A stretch of DNA of 64,000 nt from Hyphomicrobium sp. (GCA_003987725.1 RXJH01000013.1:1-64000); one strand, 5' to 3'. Shown: positions 37,837 through 48,010, numbered from the stretch's first letter. Notes: generated by a model from the sequence alone, not told the origin. Numbers and translations are program-made.

Positions 37837-38322
37837 ATGGCGACAGAAAAAAGCGAAACTTCAGGCGGCGTCGCGGATCTGGTGAAGTCCGCTCTTGCAG
37901 CGGCAATCGTCGGCGTCGGTGGTGGCGGAGCATTCGGCTATTTCGTTATGCCAAGTGGTGCGAGCACACCGCCCCCGCAGGCTGGCCACGTAGAAGAGAA
38001 GCCTTCGCTGATGCCCGGCCGTTTTCCGAGCGATGCGCTGGCGGTTGAAATTTCCTCGATTATCGCCGACCTCGAGACTGAGCCGAGGAGCAGGGTTCGC
38101 CTCGATATCTCGATCGTCGTTGCGCATGGAACGCCCGAAACGACCACCCTCAAAAATGAAGTGAAGGAAGACGTGATCGCCTATCTGAAGGGGCTCACCG
38201 TGTCCGACATTCAGGGCGTCAGGGGATTTCAGAACTTGCGTGAGCAGCTCGACGACCGCGCCAGGGTCCGCGGCCGTGGCGCCATCCTGGGTCTGTTGAT
38301 CGGCGGCTTGGTTCTCGAATGA
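37837..38322 (+). CDS. fliL: Flagellar basal-body protein FliL
   Basis: 161 residues with one N-terminal membrane segment (AAAIVGVGGGGAFGYFVM) and a periplasmic domain that ends with the family block LREQLDDRARVRGRGAILGL. FliL rings the stator and supports torque or stator stability. It overlaps fliP by four bases. The length is usual for alphaproteobacteria. Confidence 0.9.
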   Translation: MATEKSETSGGVADLVKSALAAAIVGVGGGGAFGYFVMPSGASTPPPQAGHVEEKPSLMPGRFPSDALAVEISSIIADLETEPRSRVRLDISIVVAHGTPETTTLKNEVKEDVIAYLKGLTVSDIQGVRGFQNLREQLDDRARVRGRGAILGLLIGGLVLE

Positions 38323-39062
38323 TAGCTCGTAGAATTCTCACCGTAGTAGCCGCTTTGTCACTGTCCTCCGGCGCCGCGTTGGCGCAGACGATAGACCTGC
38401 AGACATTGTTCCCAGCCGGTGACGCGAGCGTCTCCGGCCGTATCGTCCAGCTTCTCGTGGTGATGACCGTCCTCTCGGTCGCCCCTGGTCTGCTGATGAT
38501 GGTGACGTCTTTTGCGCGCTTCTTGATCGCGTTTTCGTTCTTGCGGGTTGGCCTCGGACTTCAGACGACGCCGAACAATCTCATCCTGGTGAGCTTGGCG
38601 CTGTTCATGACGTTGTTCGTCATGGCGCCGACGCTGCAGAAAGCCTGGGACGAAGGCGTGAAGCCAATGGTCGAGAACAAAATTAGTCAGCAGGATGGCT
38701 ATACGCGGACGACTGCGCCGTTTCGCGCCTTCATGCAAGCCAACGTGCGCGACAAAGATCTTGCACTTTTTCAGGAAATGTCATCACAACGCTTCGGCGA
38801 GCAGAATAAAATCGAATCAGACGATCTCCGCGTACTCGTTCCGGCTTTCATGATCTCGGAGCTACGCCGGGGCTTCGAAATCGGGTTTCTGGTGACATTG
38901 CCGTTTCTCGTCATTGATCTCGTCGTCGCGACGATCATGACGTCGATGGGCATGATGATGATGCCGCCGACTGTGGTGTCATTGCCGTTAAAGGTTTTGT
39001 TCTTCGTGTTGGTCGATGGGTGGAGTTTGCTCGTCGGTGCGTTGGTTAAGTCGTTCGCTTAA
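38319..39062 (+). CDS. fliP: Flagellar export protein FliP
   Basis: 247 residues. A cleaved signal-like segment (VVAALSLSSGAALAQ) is followed by the export-gate block RIVQLLVVMTVLSVAPGLLM and RFLIAFSFLRVGLG. The second pair of hydrophobic segments comes after FMISELRRGFEIGF. FliP with FliQ and FliR forms the export gate; fliQ is far downstream at 54586. It ends the group begun at flgB and is followed by the flagellin gene after 221 bases. Confidence 0.95.
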   Translation: MIARRILTVVAALSLSSGAALAQTIDLQTLFPAGDASVSGRIVQLLVVMTVLSVAPGLLMMVTSFARFLIAFSFLRVGLGLQTTPNNLILVSLALFMTLFVMAPTLQKAWDEGVKPMVENKISQQDGYTRTTAPFRAFMQANVRDKDLALFQEMSSQRFGEQNKIESDDLRVLVPAFMISELRRGFEIGFLVTLPFLVIDLVVATIMTSMGMMMMPPTVVSLPLKVLFFVLVDGWSLLVGALVKSFA

Positions 39063-39283
39063 TCAGGCGAACACTGTTAAGTGAATCGTCTAAGGCGGCG
39101 ATTAACGATTGGGCCCCTAAAAGTAACAATTGAGAAACAACTCTCAGCTATTTCAAGTTTGATAACGGAGTGGTTGCCGACACCTGCACCACAGGCATGA
39201 TGCCGATCTGTTAAGCCGGAAGACCCGGTATGTCCCCTGTTTGCGTGCGCTTATTTAGTGCCGAGTAGAAGGAAAAAAGGGAC

Positions 39284-40240
39284 ATGGGCATGAGCAGTAT
39301 CAACACCAATATTTCGGCAATGACGGCACTCCAGTCGTTGCAGAGCACCTCTAAAGACCTGCTGACGACGCAGAACCGCATTTCGACCGGCTTGAAAGTT
39401 GCCTCCGCTTCGGACAACGCCGCCTACTGGTCGATCGCGACGACCATGAAGTCCGATAACGATGCGCTGTCGACCGTTCAGGACGCGCTCGGCCTCGGCA
39501 AGGGCACCGTTGACGTCGCATACAACGCGTTGAACCAGAGCATCACGCTCGTCAGCCAGATCAAGGAAAAGCTGACGGCCGCCGCTGCTCCGGGCGTTGA
39601 TCGCTCGAAGGTTCAGTCGGAAATCACGCAGCTTCAGGAACAGCTCAAGGGCATCGCCGATACGGCGAACTTCTCGGGCCAGAACTGGGTTTCGGTCGAC
39701 TCGTCGGTTAGTGGCTACAACTCGACGAAGACGATCGTTGCTTCGTTCGCACGCACGGCGACGGGTAGCGTTTCGATCGGCACGATCTCTGTTGATACGT
39801 CGAAGTCGATCCTGTTCGACTCTTCGACGGCTACGACCGGCACCAGCGGTGGTATCCTCGACTCGCAGCGCGGCACGACCGGCGCGATCGTGACGACCGG
39901 CGGCACGTCGGTCATGAAGATCGACATCAGCACGCTGAGCGACAGCTCGACCGACCAGCAAACGCTGAGCTCATACATCTCTGGCGTCGACGCTGCGTTC
40001 CAGGAAATGACCACGGCAGCTACCAACCTTGGTGCAGCCCAGAAGCGTATCGACCTGCAGACGAGCTTCATTTCGTCCTTGCGGGATACGATCACCACGG
40101 GCGTCTCCCAGTTGGTCGATGCCGACATGAACCAGGAATCGACGCGATTGCAGGCCCTTCAGGTCAAGCAGCAGCTTGGTGTTCAGGCACTCAGCATTGC
40201 TAACCAGTCGAGCCAGAACATCCTCTCGCTCTTCCGCTAA
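39284..40240 (+). CDS. fliC: Flagellin
   Basis: 318 residues, a short alphaproteobacterial flagellin. The N-terminal D0/D1 domain is SSINTNISAMTALQSLQ with RISTGLKVASASDNAAYW. The C-terminal domain ends ALSIANQSSQNILSLFR. The middle region (about 130-230) is Ser/Thr-rich and variable, as usual for surface-exposed parts. It is the filament protein, exported through the hook. The strong Shine-Dalgarno GAAGGAAAAAAGG sits just ahead of the ATG. FlaF and FlbT (53428 and 53772) are expected to tune its translation. A strong hairpin follows the stop. Only one flagellin gene is in the window. Confidence 0.96.
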   Translation: MGMSSINTNISAMTALQSLQSTSKDLLTTQNRISTGLKVASASDNAAYWSIATTMKSDNDALSTVQDALGLGKGTVDVAYNALNQSITLVSQIKEKLTAAAAPGVDRSKVQSEITQLQEQLKGIADTANFSGQNWVSVDSSVSGYNSTKTIVASFARTATGSVSIGTISVDTSKSILFDSSTATTGTSGGILDSQRGTTGAIVTTGGTSVMKIDISTLSDSSTDQQTLSSYISGVDAAFQEMTTAATNLGAAQKRIDLQTSFISSLRDTITTGVSQLVDADMNQESTRLQALQVKQQLGVQALSIANQSSQNILSLFR

Positions 40241-40247
40241 AGACTAA

Positions 40248-40274
40248 GGCTCGGCGCCTATCGGGCGCCGAGCC
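40248..40274 (+). terminator. Strong hairpin after flagellin gene
   Basis: A perfect 11-bp stem, GGCTCGGCGCC (40248-40258) with GGCGCCGAGCC (40264-40274), and a 5-base loop begins 7 bases after the flagellin stop. No T-run follows, so it may act as a stabilising 3' end for an abundant mRNA as much as a terminator. Confidence 0.65.
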
Positions 40275-40434
40275 CTCCACGCTCCCCAGTCGGGACTGAC
40301 TGGCGCCCCATACGGGCCGCATTCCGAGCGACGATCCGCCTACCGCGCCGGATCCCGAACAGCCGCCCCGTCACCTCTGCACAAGGTTCCCTCTCTACCG
40401 TCGGCATCTAACTTTGCCGGGTAGGGTACCAGGG

Positions 40435-42114
40435 ATGGATTGGCGTCAATTCGAAAATTTATATCAGAGTTTGAAAGGCCTAGGGCGGCAGCGTCTGATA
40501 GCCCTCGGAGTTGCCGGCGCATTCGTTTTTGCGCTCATTACAATTGGTAGCTATTTCGCTTCTCGATCAGCTTACGACACACTCTACGTCGGCCTGACGC
40601 CGTCCGACGTAAGTCGTATGGGCACTGTGCTGACGGAAGCAGGCATCGCCTTCGAGACCAGCACCGACGGCACGAAGCTGAGTGTTCCCATTGGTGATAC
40701 GGCTCAGGCCCGTGCCCTCCTTGCTGAAAAGGGCCTGCCCGGAAGCCAAACCGCAGGCTACGAGCTTTTCGACAAGCTTGGCGCTCTGGGTCTGACCTCG
40801 TTCATGCAGGAAGTCACTCGCGTCCGCGCGCTCGAAGGCGAGCTTTCGCGCACCATTCAGTATCTGAAGGGCATACGCGCTGCCCGTGTACATATCTTTC
40901 TTCCCGACCAGAATGCGCTGCGCGTCAAGAAGCAGTCCCCGTCGGCTTCGGTCGTGATCAGGACCGACATCGCTGGCGATGCTGCTGCGGCACCCGCGAT
41001 CAAACACCTGGTAGCATCTGCAATTCCGGAAATGTCGCCGGAAGAAGTGCAGGTGATCGGCACCGACGGAACCATTCTCGGAGGCGGCAAAAGCGCAACG
41101 GGCGATGCGCCTGTGCAGATGCTCGAACTCGAACGGACCGTCGCTCAACAAATCCAAGACAGCGTTCGTCGCACGTTGGTGCCCTATTTGGGCCTGGACA
41201 ACTTCGAGGTCAGCGCAATCGCCCGCTTGAACATCGACAAGCGCCAAACGAGCGAAACCAACTTCGATCCGGAGAGCAAAGTCGAGCGGTCGACCAGGGT
41301 CATCAAAGAGGCTCAGAGCTCGCAGGACGCTGCAAAAACCAACGTAAGCGTCGAGCAGAATATTCCGGGTGAAGCGGCCCCGAACAAGGACCAGGCGAAA
41401 AAGGCCCAGGATCGTAAGGAAGAGACGACCAACTACGAAATCAGCACGAAGTCCGCCTCGACGACGAGCGAAGGCTACAAGGTCGATAACATCTCGGTCG
41501 CCGTGGTCATCAACAAGAGGCGTCTGGCGGAAGTCATGGGCAAGGACGCGAAGGCCGAAGATCTCGACAGGCAGGTCGCGGAAATCGAGAAAATCGCGCT
41601 CTCGGCGGCCGGAATCGACAAGAAGCGGGGCGATCATATCAGCGTCTCAGCCGTCGACTTCGCACCAACGCCGTTCGAGTCCGATGCTGCCTCCGGAGGA
41701 TGGCAGCCGCTGGTTATGAGTCTCGCAGGGACGGGAATTAAATCCCTGACGATTCTTCTGCTGGCGGCGATCGTGGTGATGGCAGGCTTCAGGCCCGTCA
41801 TGCGCACATTGCTGTCAAATGGCGCCGTCGAAGGACCTGCGGCTGTTGCCGCGCTCGGTTCACCGATTGCGTCCATCGCCGGAACAGGACCCGCACCGCT
41901 AGACATGCCGGAGATGGCATCGCCGCTACTCGAGCCGGGAGCCAATCCGTTCGATGGAGAAGGCGGAATGGGCTCAATGGGCTCGGACTTCGGCAGCGGT
42001 CTTTCCTTTGGCCGGTCTCTTGCGCTCGGCCCGGTCGAAAAGCTTGGGGCGATCATCGATAGCGACGAGGAACAAGCCACCGCTATCCTGAAACATTGGG
42101 TTAAGAACGGATGA
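40435..42114 (+). CDS. fliF: Flagellar MS-ring protein FliF
   Basis: 559 residues from ATG 40435. FliF builds the MS ring in the inner membrane. Two membrane segments flank a large periplasmic part: residues about 17-42 (ALGVAGAFVFALITIGSYF) and about 425-450 (SLTILLLAAIVVMAGF). The periplasmic start DTLYVGLTPSDVSRMGTVL and EGELSRTIQYLKGIRAARVH are family blocks. The C-terminal tail that meets FliG ends with the LKHWVKNG block. The gene stands after the flagellin hairpin with its own probable promoter and overlaps the next gene by four bases. Confidence 0.95.
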   Translation: MDWRQFENLYQSLKGLGRQRLIALGVAGAFVFALITIGSYFASRSAYDTLYVGLTPSDVSRMGTVLTEAGIAFETSTDGTKLSVPIGDTAQARALLAEKGLPGSQTAGYELFDKLGALGLTSFMQEVTRVRALEGELSRTIQYLKGIRAARVHIFLPDQNALRVKKQSPSASVVIRTDIAGDAAAAPAIKHLVASAIPEMSPEEVQVIGTDGTILGGGKSATGDAPVQMLELERTVAQQIQDSVRRTLVPYLGLDNFEVSAIARLNIDKRQTSETNFDPESKVERSTRVIKEAQSSQDAAKTNVSVEQNIPGEAAPNKDQAKKAQDRKEETTNYEISTKSASTTSEGYKVDNISVAVVINKRRLAEVMGKDAKAEDLDRQVAEIEKIALSAAGIDKKRGDHISVSAVDFAPTPFESDAASGGWQPLVMSLAGTGIKSLTILLLAAIVVMAGFRPVMRTLLSNGAVEGPAAVAALGSPIASIAGTGPAPLDMPEMASPLLEPGANPFDGEGGMGSMGSDFGSGLSFGRSLALGPVEKLGAIIDSDEEQATAILKHWVKNG

Positions 42115-42698
42115 CGACGAGACTTCACAGCTCGGCGTTTTCGCTTCTATCTGACTTCGATCGCGAAAACGCGGTCGTCGAACGCGATTATGAAGCCGAG
42201 ATAAAGTCGGCTTTCGAAGAGGGCTATCGCCACGGTCACGCCGATGGGCGGACCGAAATGGAGGCCGACGCGGAGCATCGACTGACAGAAGCGACGTCTC
42301 TTCATGCCGAGCAGCTCCTCGAAGAGAAGCAAAACTGGCAACGCGACTGCGCCGACGTCCTGGCGGCGCGTTTGGAAAACGTCTCAAAGCTTATCGAGGC
42401 GAGCATAGAAGAGCGCGTCGCGACCCTGCTTCGGCCATGGCTTGCCGAACGATTGCGCGAACGCGCCCTGCAGGATCTTGAGAACGCCATCGCGCGCGCA
42501 CTCGTCGAAGGCGCGAAAATTCACATAGAGGCGCCGGCTGAAATCGTCGTGCACCTCCGCGAACGCTTGCCGGTGGAGGGTCTTCAAATCGGCTATTCCG
42601 AAACAGAGAACAGCGACATTCGCGCTCACATCGAAGAAACCGAAATCGAGGTCAACATCTCCGCGTGGGTTTCCGCGCTTGAAGCGGTGGCATCATGA
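42111..42698 (+). CDS. fliH: FliH-like export ATPase regulator (probable)
   Basis: 195 residues, charged and helical. The N-terminal half (about 25-90) is coiled-coil-like with [20 protein letters not shown], recalling the FliH stalk. The C-terminal domain resembles the V-ATPase E-subunit part of FliH ([19 protein letters not shown]). FliH would regulate FliI at the export gate. Sequence conservation is low, and the call rests on fold pattern and on position between fliF and motB, each overlapping by four bases. Confidence 0.65.
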   Translation: MTTRLHSSAFSLLSDFDRENAVVERDYEAEIKSAFEEGYRHGHADGRTEMEADAEHRLTEATSLHAEQLLEEKQNWQRDCADVLAARLENVSKLIEASIEERVATLLRPWLAERLRERALQDLENAIARALVEGAKIHIEAPAEIVVHLRERLPVEGLQIGYSETENSDIRAHIEETEIEVNISAWVSALEAVAS

Positions 42699-44002
42699 GC
42701 AACGGTCAGGAAGACGTCTCATCGCAGCCGCTGGTCATCGTTCGTCGCCGGCGCAATACCGACGAGCCGCATCATGGTGGTGTCTGGAAAATCGCCTACG
42801 CGGACTTCATGACCGCGATGATGGCCTTCTTCTTGGTGATGTGGCTGATCAACGCCGCCGACAAGAAGACGATCGTTCAGGTCGCCGCCTATTTCAATCC
42901 GATGCGGTTGACGGATCGGTTCGCAGCGCCGAAAGGCCTTGAAGACCTTACCGAGACCGCGACCAAGCCGTCGGAAGAGAGAGGGAAAAAAGGCTTCGAA
43001 AAGCAGGTTATCGATACCAAGCAGAAGCAACAAGCCGATCAAGATAGCAAAGAGAAGATCGGCGAAGCGATGGACGAGGCGGCGCAGAAGTCGAGCGCTG
43101 CCGCTGGTGGCAAGAGCTCCGAAGCTCAAAAGGAGCAGGCGCTTTTCGACAATCCTGGCGATCTGCTCGAGAAGCTTGCGGACGAAGCGCGAGCCAATTT
43201 CCCGACGACGGCATCAAGCCCTGCCGACGGAAACATCAGCGATCCGTTCGATCGCACGAATCGAAGGGCCGGAAAATCTCAGGCGACGTTGAAGCCGGCG
43301 AACCAACCGGCTCAGACGAATCCGCCCAAAGCTGATGAAGTTGCAAAGGCGGGCACGCCGCCGAGCAATGCGAAGCCGCCGTCACAAGAGGCTGCAAAAG
43401 AGACACCGGCCGTTCCCCCGGCGCAGAGCCAATTCGAGAAGCCAAAGCAACTTGACGTCGTCGCGAAGCAGACACCTGCAACGCTGGATCAGACGAAAAA
43501 GGAAGACAAGACGCACGAGCAGGACAAGCAAAAGGAAAAAGACGAAGACGCGAGAAAGCTCGAAGACGACATCAGCAAGGCAATTTCCGCTGTCGCGCGC
43601 GATCTGCCGCACGTCGAGGTCAAGGCAACTCCGGAGGGTGTGCTCATCAGTCTGACCGACGATGCGCATTTCGGCATGTTCGAGGTGGGATCTGCAAAGC
43701 CGCGCCCGGAACTCGTCCTTGTAATGGAAAAAATCAGCAAGGTTTTGGACGGTCACGACGGGCCCATCGTGGTTCGCGGTCACACCGACAGCCGAGCCTA
43801 CAAAAATGCAAACTACGATAACTGGCGGCTCTCTGCAGCACGCGCGCAAATGGCCTATTACATGCTCGTGCGCGGCGGCATCCCGGAAACGCGTGTTACC
43901 GCCATCGAAGGTCGCGCCGACCGAGATCCGAAAATTCCATCCGATACTTTGGCGGCGCAAAACCGCCGGATCGATATCCTCATAAAAGAGGCTAAGAAAT
44001 GA
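42695..44002 (+). CDS. motB: Stator protein MotB with long linker
   Basis: 435 residues, clearly longer than the enterobacterial form. One membrane segment near the N-terminus carries the proton-binding Asp37 ([12 protein letters not shown]). A C-terminal OmpA-like peptidoglycan-binding domain begins near 320 and includes [13 protein letters not shown] and [17 protein letters not shown]. In between lies a 200-residue linker rich in Lys, Glu, Pro, Ala and Gln. Long linkers occur in rhizobial MotB, which works with MotC. The gene overlaps its neighbours on both sides by four bases. Confidence 0.94.
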   Translation: MSNGQEDVSSQPLVIVRRRRNTDEPHHGGVWKIAYADFMTAMMAFFLVMWLINAADKKTIVQVAAYFNPMRLTDRFAAPKGLEDLTETATKPSEERGKKGFEKQVIDTKQKQQADQDSKEKIGEAMDEAAQKSSAAAGGKSSEAQKEQALFDNPGDLLEKLADEARANFPTTASSPADGNISDPFDRTNRRAGKSQATLKPANQPAQTNPPKADEVAKAGTPPSNAKPPSQEAAKETPAVPPAQSQFEKPKQLDVVAKQTPATLDQTKKEDKTHEQDKQKEKDEDARKLEDDISKAISAVARDLPHVEVKATPEGVLISLTDDAHFGMFEVGSAKPRPELVLVMEKISKVLDGHDGPIVVRGHTDSRAYKNANYDNWRLSAARAQMAYYMLVRGGIPETRVTAIEGRADRDPKIPSDTLAAQNRRIDILIKEAKK

Positions 44003-45273
44003 AGCGGCTCGCGCTGATCTCTGCAGCGTCGGTCGTCGCACTCTCCGGCGTTGCAGCAGGTTCGGCCTTTTATTTCCGGCCGGAGCTGATCTTCGGCGAG
44101 GATAAGCCCGAACCTCGTCTCGATCATGCCGTGCCCTCCTATGCACAAAAGCCGTCGAATGAAATGCAGGCGAGGAAGGAAGCACTCCGCAAGGTCGAAC
44201 AGCTGGGCGCTATCCAGGACAGGATTATTCGTGGCGATCGGACCGCGCTCGCTGAGCAGGCACGAGTGCTGAGCGAAATAGCCCGTGACGTTCGTCACTT
44301 CGGCCCCGAAGACTGGAAAGACTACGTCAACGTGCGCACCAGCTTGCTCTATGTCCTGAGCGGCGGCGATGCGCATGTTCTCACCCCGCTGATCGATAGC
44401 GATATTCTGGGCGCCGCTGACCAGAAGTTGGCCTCTGGCATCGTGAGCTTCGCTCAAGGGCAGACCAGAGCTGCGCGCAAATTATTCATGGAGATCGACC
44501 CGAGATCGCTCGATGTCAGCCTCGTCGGACCGTTCGCGCTCGCTCGTGCATCGCTTTATCTGGACGACAACCACGAAAAGGCGATCGAACTGCTCGATGA
44601 CGCGCGGCTCGCCTGTCCGCATACCGCAATCGACGAAGCCGCCGCGCGAAGGGAAGTTCCCCTTCTCATCGGTTTGGGCCGGAAAGATCGCGCGATAATG
44701 CTGACGACGAGCTACGTCCGCGAGTTCGGAAAATCCATCTATGCGTGGAAGCTGTTTCGCGATTTCGCGGAAGCAACGGCAAAACGCGGCGATATGGACG
44801 ATTCCGAAACGATCGACGCGCTCGCGAATTCCTTCGATCCCGTCGACATGCAGAACGCGTCGGAGTTGTTTATCGATATCGCCGGCGAAGCGTTGCTCCA
44901 GGGCAGGCTGAAACTCGCACGCGCCGCCGCGGAGCGGGTCTTGAAGATTGATGGCGCAAGTCCCGAAACATTGGATAAGGCCCATCTCTATCAAGCTGCA
45001 GCAGAAGCCCCTTCCGCCGATGCGGGAAAGGCTCTGCAAGCTTTGAATCAGATCACGGCTGATCGCCTTTCGGACGAGGATACGGAAATTCGTGAAGTCG
45101 CGGGCTTCATCGCGAATTCCGTCGTCGGCGATAAAATTGAAAATGCGCACCAGGGCACTGGCGCACCGGGAATTGCCAAAGATCCGATCTTACCGAAAGC
45201 TGCGGCCGTTCTCGGCAAAGCCGACGCTCTTATAAACGAAGCCGATCAGATCATCGCACGGAGTGGAAAATGA
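43999..45273 (+). CDS. motC: Periplasmic motility protein MotC
   Basis: 424 residues with an N-terminal signal or anchor ([21 protein letters not shown]) and a helical body resembling the rhizobial MotC family ([40 protein letters not shown]). In Sinorhizobium meliloti, MotC is periplasmic, binds MotB and is needed for rotation, with MotE as its chaperone. The gene overlaps motB and fliK by four bases each, giving the rhizobial order motB-motC-motD/fliK. Confidence 0.9.
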   Translation: MKRLALISAASVVALSGVAAGSAFYFRPELIFGEDKPEPRLDHAVPSYAQKPSNEMQARKEALRKVEQLGAIQDRIIRGDRTALAEQARVLSEIARDVRHFGPEDWKDYVNVRTSLLYVLSGGDAHVLTPLIDSDILGAADQKLASGIVSFAQGQTRAARKLFMEIDPRSLDVSLVGPFALARASLYLDDNHEKAIELLDDARLACPHTAIDEAAARREVPLLIGLGRKDRAIMLTTSYVREFGKSIYAWKLFRDFAEATAKRGDMDDSETIDALANSFDPVDMQNASELFIDIAGEALLQGRLKLARAAAERVLKIDGASPETLDKAHLYQAAAEAPSADAGKALQALNQITADRLSDEDTEIREVAGFIANSVVGDKIENAHQGTGAPGIAKDPILPKAAAVLGKADALINEADQIIARSGK

Positions 45274-46802
45274 CAGCGTCAGTTGGTGGTGCTGCGCCAG
45301 GCACGGTCGATCAACTTTTGCAGTCAGTTCGTGGCCGCGTAAGCTCCCGCCGGGACGACGACAGGCAAACTCGGGATAACGAGTCAGATGCCCAAGACGT
45401 CAAGAAGGATTATTCCCGGCCAAAAGCGGCTTCGAGTTCCGATAGCACCGTTAGCCGCTCCGATAAGGCGTCGGCACGAAAACAAAGCAAGTCCGAATCC
45501 GACGGCGATGACGCTTCGTTCGCGGAAACAATCGATAGCATCGGGCAGCAGGAGCCGCCCGCGCGCCCAAATGTCGAGCGGAGCGATAATTGGCCTCAAA
45601 ATACGCTCGTCCCGGCTGCGGCTTCCGTCGGCGATAATCTCGCCAAGCAGCAGACACCTGAAATCGTCCAGCAGCCGGCAGAAAGTCCGCAACGCGCCAT
45701 GCGTCCGGTCAATCTCTTGCGGCAGGATAGCATTGCCGCTTTGATCGACGCCAAGGCGCGTCTGATGCCGAGTGACGAAATTCCGAAGGCAGCGGAAGTA
45801 ACGATGCCGGATACGCTGCCCCCGCAGCAGGACCTGCAATCGGATGTGTTGGACAACGTGACGGATAGAACTCCAGCGATCGTCAACGGCCAAGAGACGC
45901 ATTGGAACTTCAACGACAAAGCCATTGCGGCCGCTGCTTTGCAGGCTTCGGGAGTACAGTCGGAGGATCGTCCCACGCAGCGCGTCTTTCCGCCGTTTCG
46001 CGTCACGGAGACACCGCAAAAGTCGGTCGGCCCATCGGACGACACATCGCCGCCCGTGCAGGTGCAAGCTGTCACGGCGCCGACGTCGGCCGATACATCC
46101 GATGAGTCTTTCCTCGCCGATAAGGATCAAACCGGCCCGCGTCTCCAACAGTCGGCGACCGGAGATCCGGCGATTCGGAAAATCGTGAAATCCGACCCGT
46201 CAGATTCGATCGAGAGGGTTTTCTCCGTCGATCCCAAGCCCCCGCAAGGCGCCGTCAATGTGACGGCCCAAGTGCGCAATGGTGTCGTTGATGCTCTTGC
46301 CGGATCAACCGGCGAATTAAACCCAAGTACAACGGTGACTGATCTTCAGGATCGCGCGCCGTCACCCCCGCCAGTTTTGCGATCATTAGACCTCACGCTC
46401 TCTCCGCCAGATCTCGGCTCCGTGCGGTTGCGCATGAGTCTCAAGTCGAACGCATTGGAGATAGAAGCGGATGCATCGAAAGCGGCGACCGCTAAGATCC
46501 TCATCGACGATCGCACGTCGTTGGAGCGAGGTCTGCGAGACGCAGGCTACGACGTCACCAGTTTGAAGATCACCGATGTCTCATCGAGCAACGCGACGAA
46601 CGCGAGTGGTCAACAAGCGAACGGATCGCCGTCGCGCGATGGCGATCAGGCGCGCCCGAACTTTGCAGGTCAGCAGGGCGGGGATTCCCAACGCCGCGAA
46701 GGTGCAACGTTCGGCCAACCACAACGCCGTCAGCAAGATCAATCGCAGCAGACATCAGTAGACTTGGCTAGCGGCCGTGCGGGCGGCGCAGTTTATATTT
46801 AG
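45270..46802 (+). CDS. fliK: Flagellar hook-length control protein FliK (MotD)
   Basis: 510 residues. The first 350 are low-complexity, rich in Asp, Ser, Gln and Pro, as in the FliK ruler part. The C-terminal FliK domain lies at about 365-430 (LTLSPPDLGSVRLRMSL, DRTSLERGLRDAGYDVTSL). The tail is Gln/Gly-rich. FliK measures hook length and triggers the FlhB specificity switch. In rhizobia the same gene was first named motD. It overlaps motC by four bases and is followed after eight bases by a small unknown gene. Confidence 0.9.
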   Translation: MTASVGGAAPGTVDQLLQSVRGRVSSRRDDDRQTRDNESDAQDVKKDYSRPKAASSSDSTVSRSDKASARKQSKSESDGDDASFAETIDSIGQQEPPARPNVERSDNWPQNTLVPAAASVGDNLAKQQTPEIVQQPAESPQRAMRPVNLLRQDSIAALIDAKARLMPSDEIPKAAEVTMPDTLPPQQDLQSDVLDNVTDRTPAIVNGQETHWNFNDKAIAAAALQASGVQSEDRPTQRVFPPFRVTETPQKSVGPSDDTSPPVQVQAVTAPTSADTSDESFLADKDQTGPRLQQSATGDPAIRKIVKSDPSDSIERVFSVDPKPPQGAVNVTAQVRNGVVDALAGSTGELNPSTTVTDLQDRAPSPPPVLRSLDLTLSPPDLGSVRLRMSLKSNALEIEADASKAATAKILIDDRTSLERGLRDAGYDVTSLKITDVSSSNATNASGQQANGSPSRDGDQARPNFAGQQGGDSQRREGATFGQPQRRQQDQSQQTSVDLASGRAGGAVYI

Positions 46803-46810
46803 GTCTCGTT

Positions 46811-47164
46811 ATGACGCAGCAGGAATTGATAGGCAGCGGTCTGCACGGCCCCTTCTCGCTCGCAACCGATGCGATCGATGAAGAGCTCGCCGAAAATTGT
46901 CCGGGAGCCTACGCGCTCGGTTTCACTGATCACCTGGGACGGTTCTCGATCACTTATGTCGGGAGCGCGGGCGAAAATCTGAAATCAAAACTGAAAGCAC
47001 ACATCGGAACCGCATCGCAGTTCAAATTTCGTCATTTCGCGGAAGAGCGGCTCGCCTTCGAAAAGGAGTGCGAAATGTTTCATCAGTTTCTGCCGTCCGG
47101 AAACTTTCTACACCCTAGCCGGCCGCAAGGCACAGATTGGGCATGTCCGCGGTGTCGTCGATAG
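46811..47164 (+). CDS. GIY-YIG-like small protein with CxxC end
   Basis: 117 residues. The core PGAYALGFTDHL and ITYVGSAGENLKSKLKAHIG look like the GIY-YIG nuclease fold. The FEKECEMFHQF stretch carries the glutamate expected of the metal site. The end HPSRPQGTDWACPRC suggests a small zinc or structural motif. The usual helix arginine after YVG is Lys here, so activity is doubtful. It follows fliK by eight bases but is probably not a flagellar part. It ends 50 bases inside the gene on the other strand. Family assignment is a pattern match only. Confidence 0.6.
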   Translation: MTQQELIGSGLHGPFSLATDAIDEELAENCPGAYALGFTDHLGRFSITYVGSAGENLKSKLKAHIGTASQFKFRHFAEERLAFEKECEMFHQFLPSGNFLHPSRPQGTDWACPRCRR

Positions 47165-47360
47165 GCTGAGGCTTCGTCATCAGGTCGAGCACGTCAGCAA
47201 GGGCTTGATAATAGCCTGAATGCCAATAGGCGCATTCCGCCGTTCCGAGATCGAGATGCAGCTGTCGCTCGAGCTTCTCCGCCCAGTCTCCGCCGAGACG
47301 TGAGCCAATCCCCGCCATGCGAGCTTGCAGCGCGCCAAGATCGGCACGTACGTCTTCCAT
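47115..47360 (-). CDS. Hypothetical 81-residue protein
   Basis: 81 residues, acidic, with a leucine-rich helical part (KLERQLHLDLGTAECAYWH). It converges with the 46811 gene and overlaps its last 50 bases. The ATG at 47360 is preceded by GAGGGACTAAAC on the minus strand, a fair ribosome binding site, which favours a real gene. No family is recognised. Confidence 0.5.
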   Translation of the reverse strand: MEDVRADLGALQARMAGIGSRLGGDWAEKLERQLHLDLGTAECAYWHSGYYQALADVLDLMTKPQPIDDTADMPNLCLAAG

Positions 47361-47475
47361 GTTTAGTCCCTCACCGCTCTTCTTCGGCCGCTGTCTGTGA
47401 GGGTGAATTTACACAGCATTGATGGCAATACCGCCAACAAAGCCATTTGCATTTTAGCAAATTCTCCGCAGGTCA

Positions 47476-47925
47476 TTAACCTTGGGATTTGCGCAGCCGC
47501 GCCACGTATCTGTCCATCAGATCGTTGGCGATCATCATCCGTTGCGTCGCGAGCGGTCTGAGTTCAGCCGGAACCCGATCGGGATGATTGCGCAAGGCGA
47601 ACTCGCGCCGGAACGTTACGATGTCGGCTTCGGTGACGTTGGACGAGAGCCCAAGCTCGAGCAAGATTTTGTTAGGATCGAGAAATACTTCGGGATTGAA
47701 ATCGTCCGCGCCGTCATCACCGTACTTGTTTCGGCCCTGCAGGGGAGTGTCAGTCGTAGTGCCGGTGCGTTTGCTCGCCGCAAGGTCCCAAGCAGCTTCC
47801 AGGCTGTTAAGGGAAAATTTACGCGAAAGCCCGGGCGCGCTACCGAGTTCGTCCTCTCGAGCGATCAAGTCGTCGATCAACGTATCAAAACTCGATGGCA
47901 GCGGCGCGCGCAATCGCATAGGCAT
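47476..47925 (-). CDS. J-domain-like protein
   Basis: 149 residues from ATG 47925 (GTG 47946 is an alternative). The C-terminal half carries an HPD tripeptide in FALRNHPDRVPAELRPLA, followed by an IANDLMDRYVARL helix. This is the layout of a J domain, the part of DnaJ-type proteins that stimulates Hsp70. The N-terminal half is unrecognised, and there is no zinc-finger or C-terminal substrate domain. It lies between the 81-residue gene and the PilZ gene, all on the minus strand. A co-chaperone in motility or stress is possible; the sequence does not say. Confidence 0.7.
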   Translation of the reverse strand: MPMRLRAPLPSSFDTLIDDLIAREDELGSAPGLSRKFSLNSLEAAWDLAASKRTGTTTDTPLQGRNKYGDDGADDFNPEVFLDPNKILLELGLSSNVTEADIVTFRREFALRNHPDRVPAELRPLATQRMMIANDLMDRYVARLRKSQG

Positions 47926-48010
47926 AGCCGGAAGGAAAACGAGCACTCGAAGCTCGGTAACCTATTGGATTCGGCTTGCGGAACGCTGACAATTCGGAAC
48001 TTGAAACGAC

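Noticed and set aside
47445..47462. ATTTGC-N6-GCAAAT dyad between two minus-strand genes
   Set aside because: A 6-bp AT-rich stem with no T-run is too weak to call a terminator and too common to call an operator.
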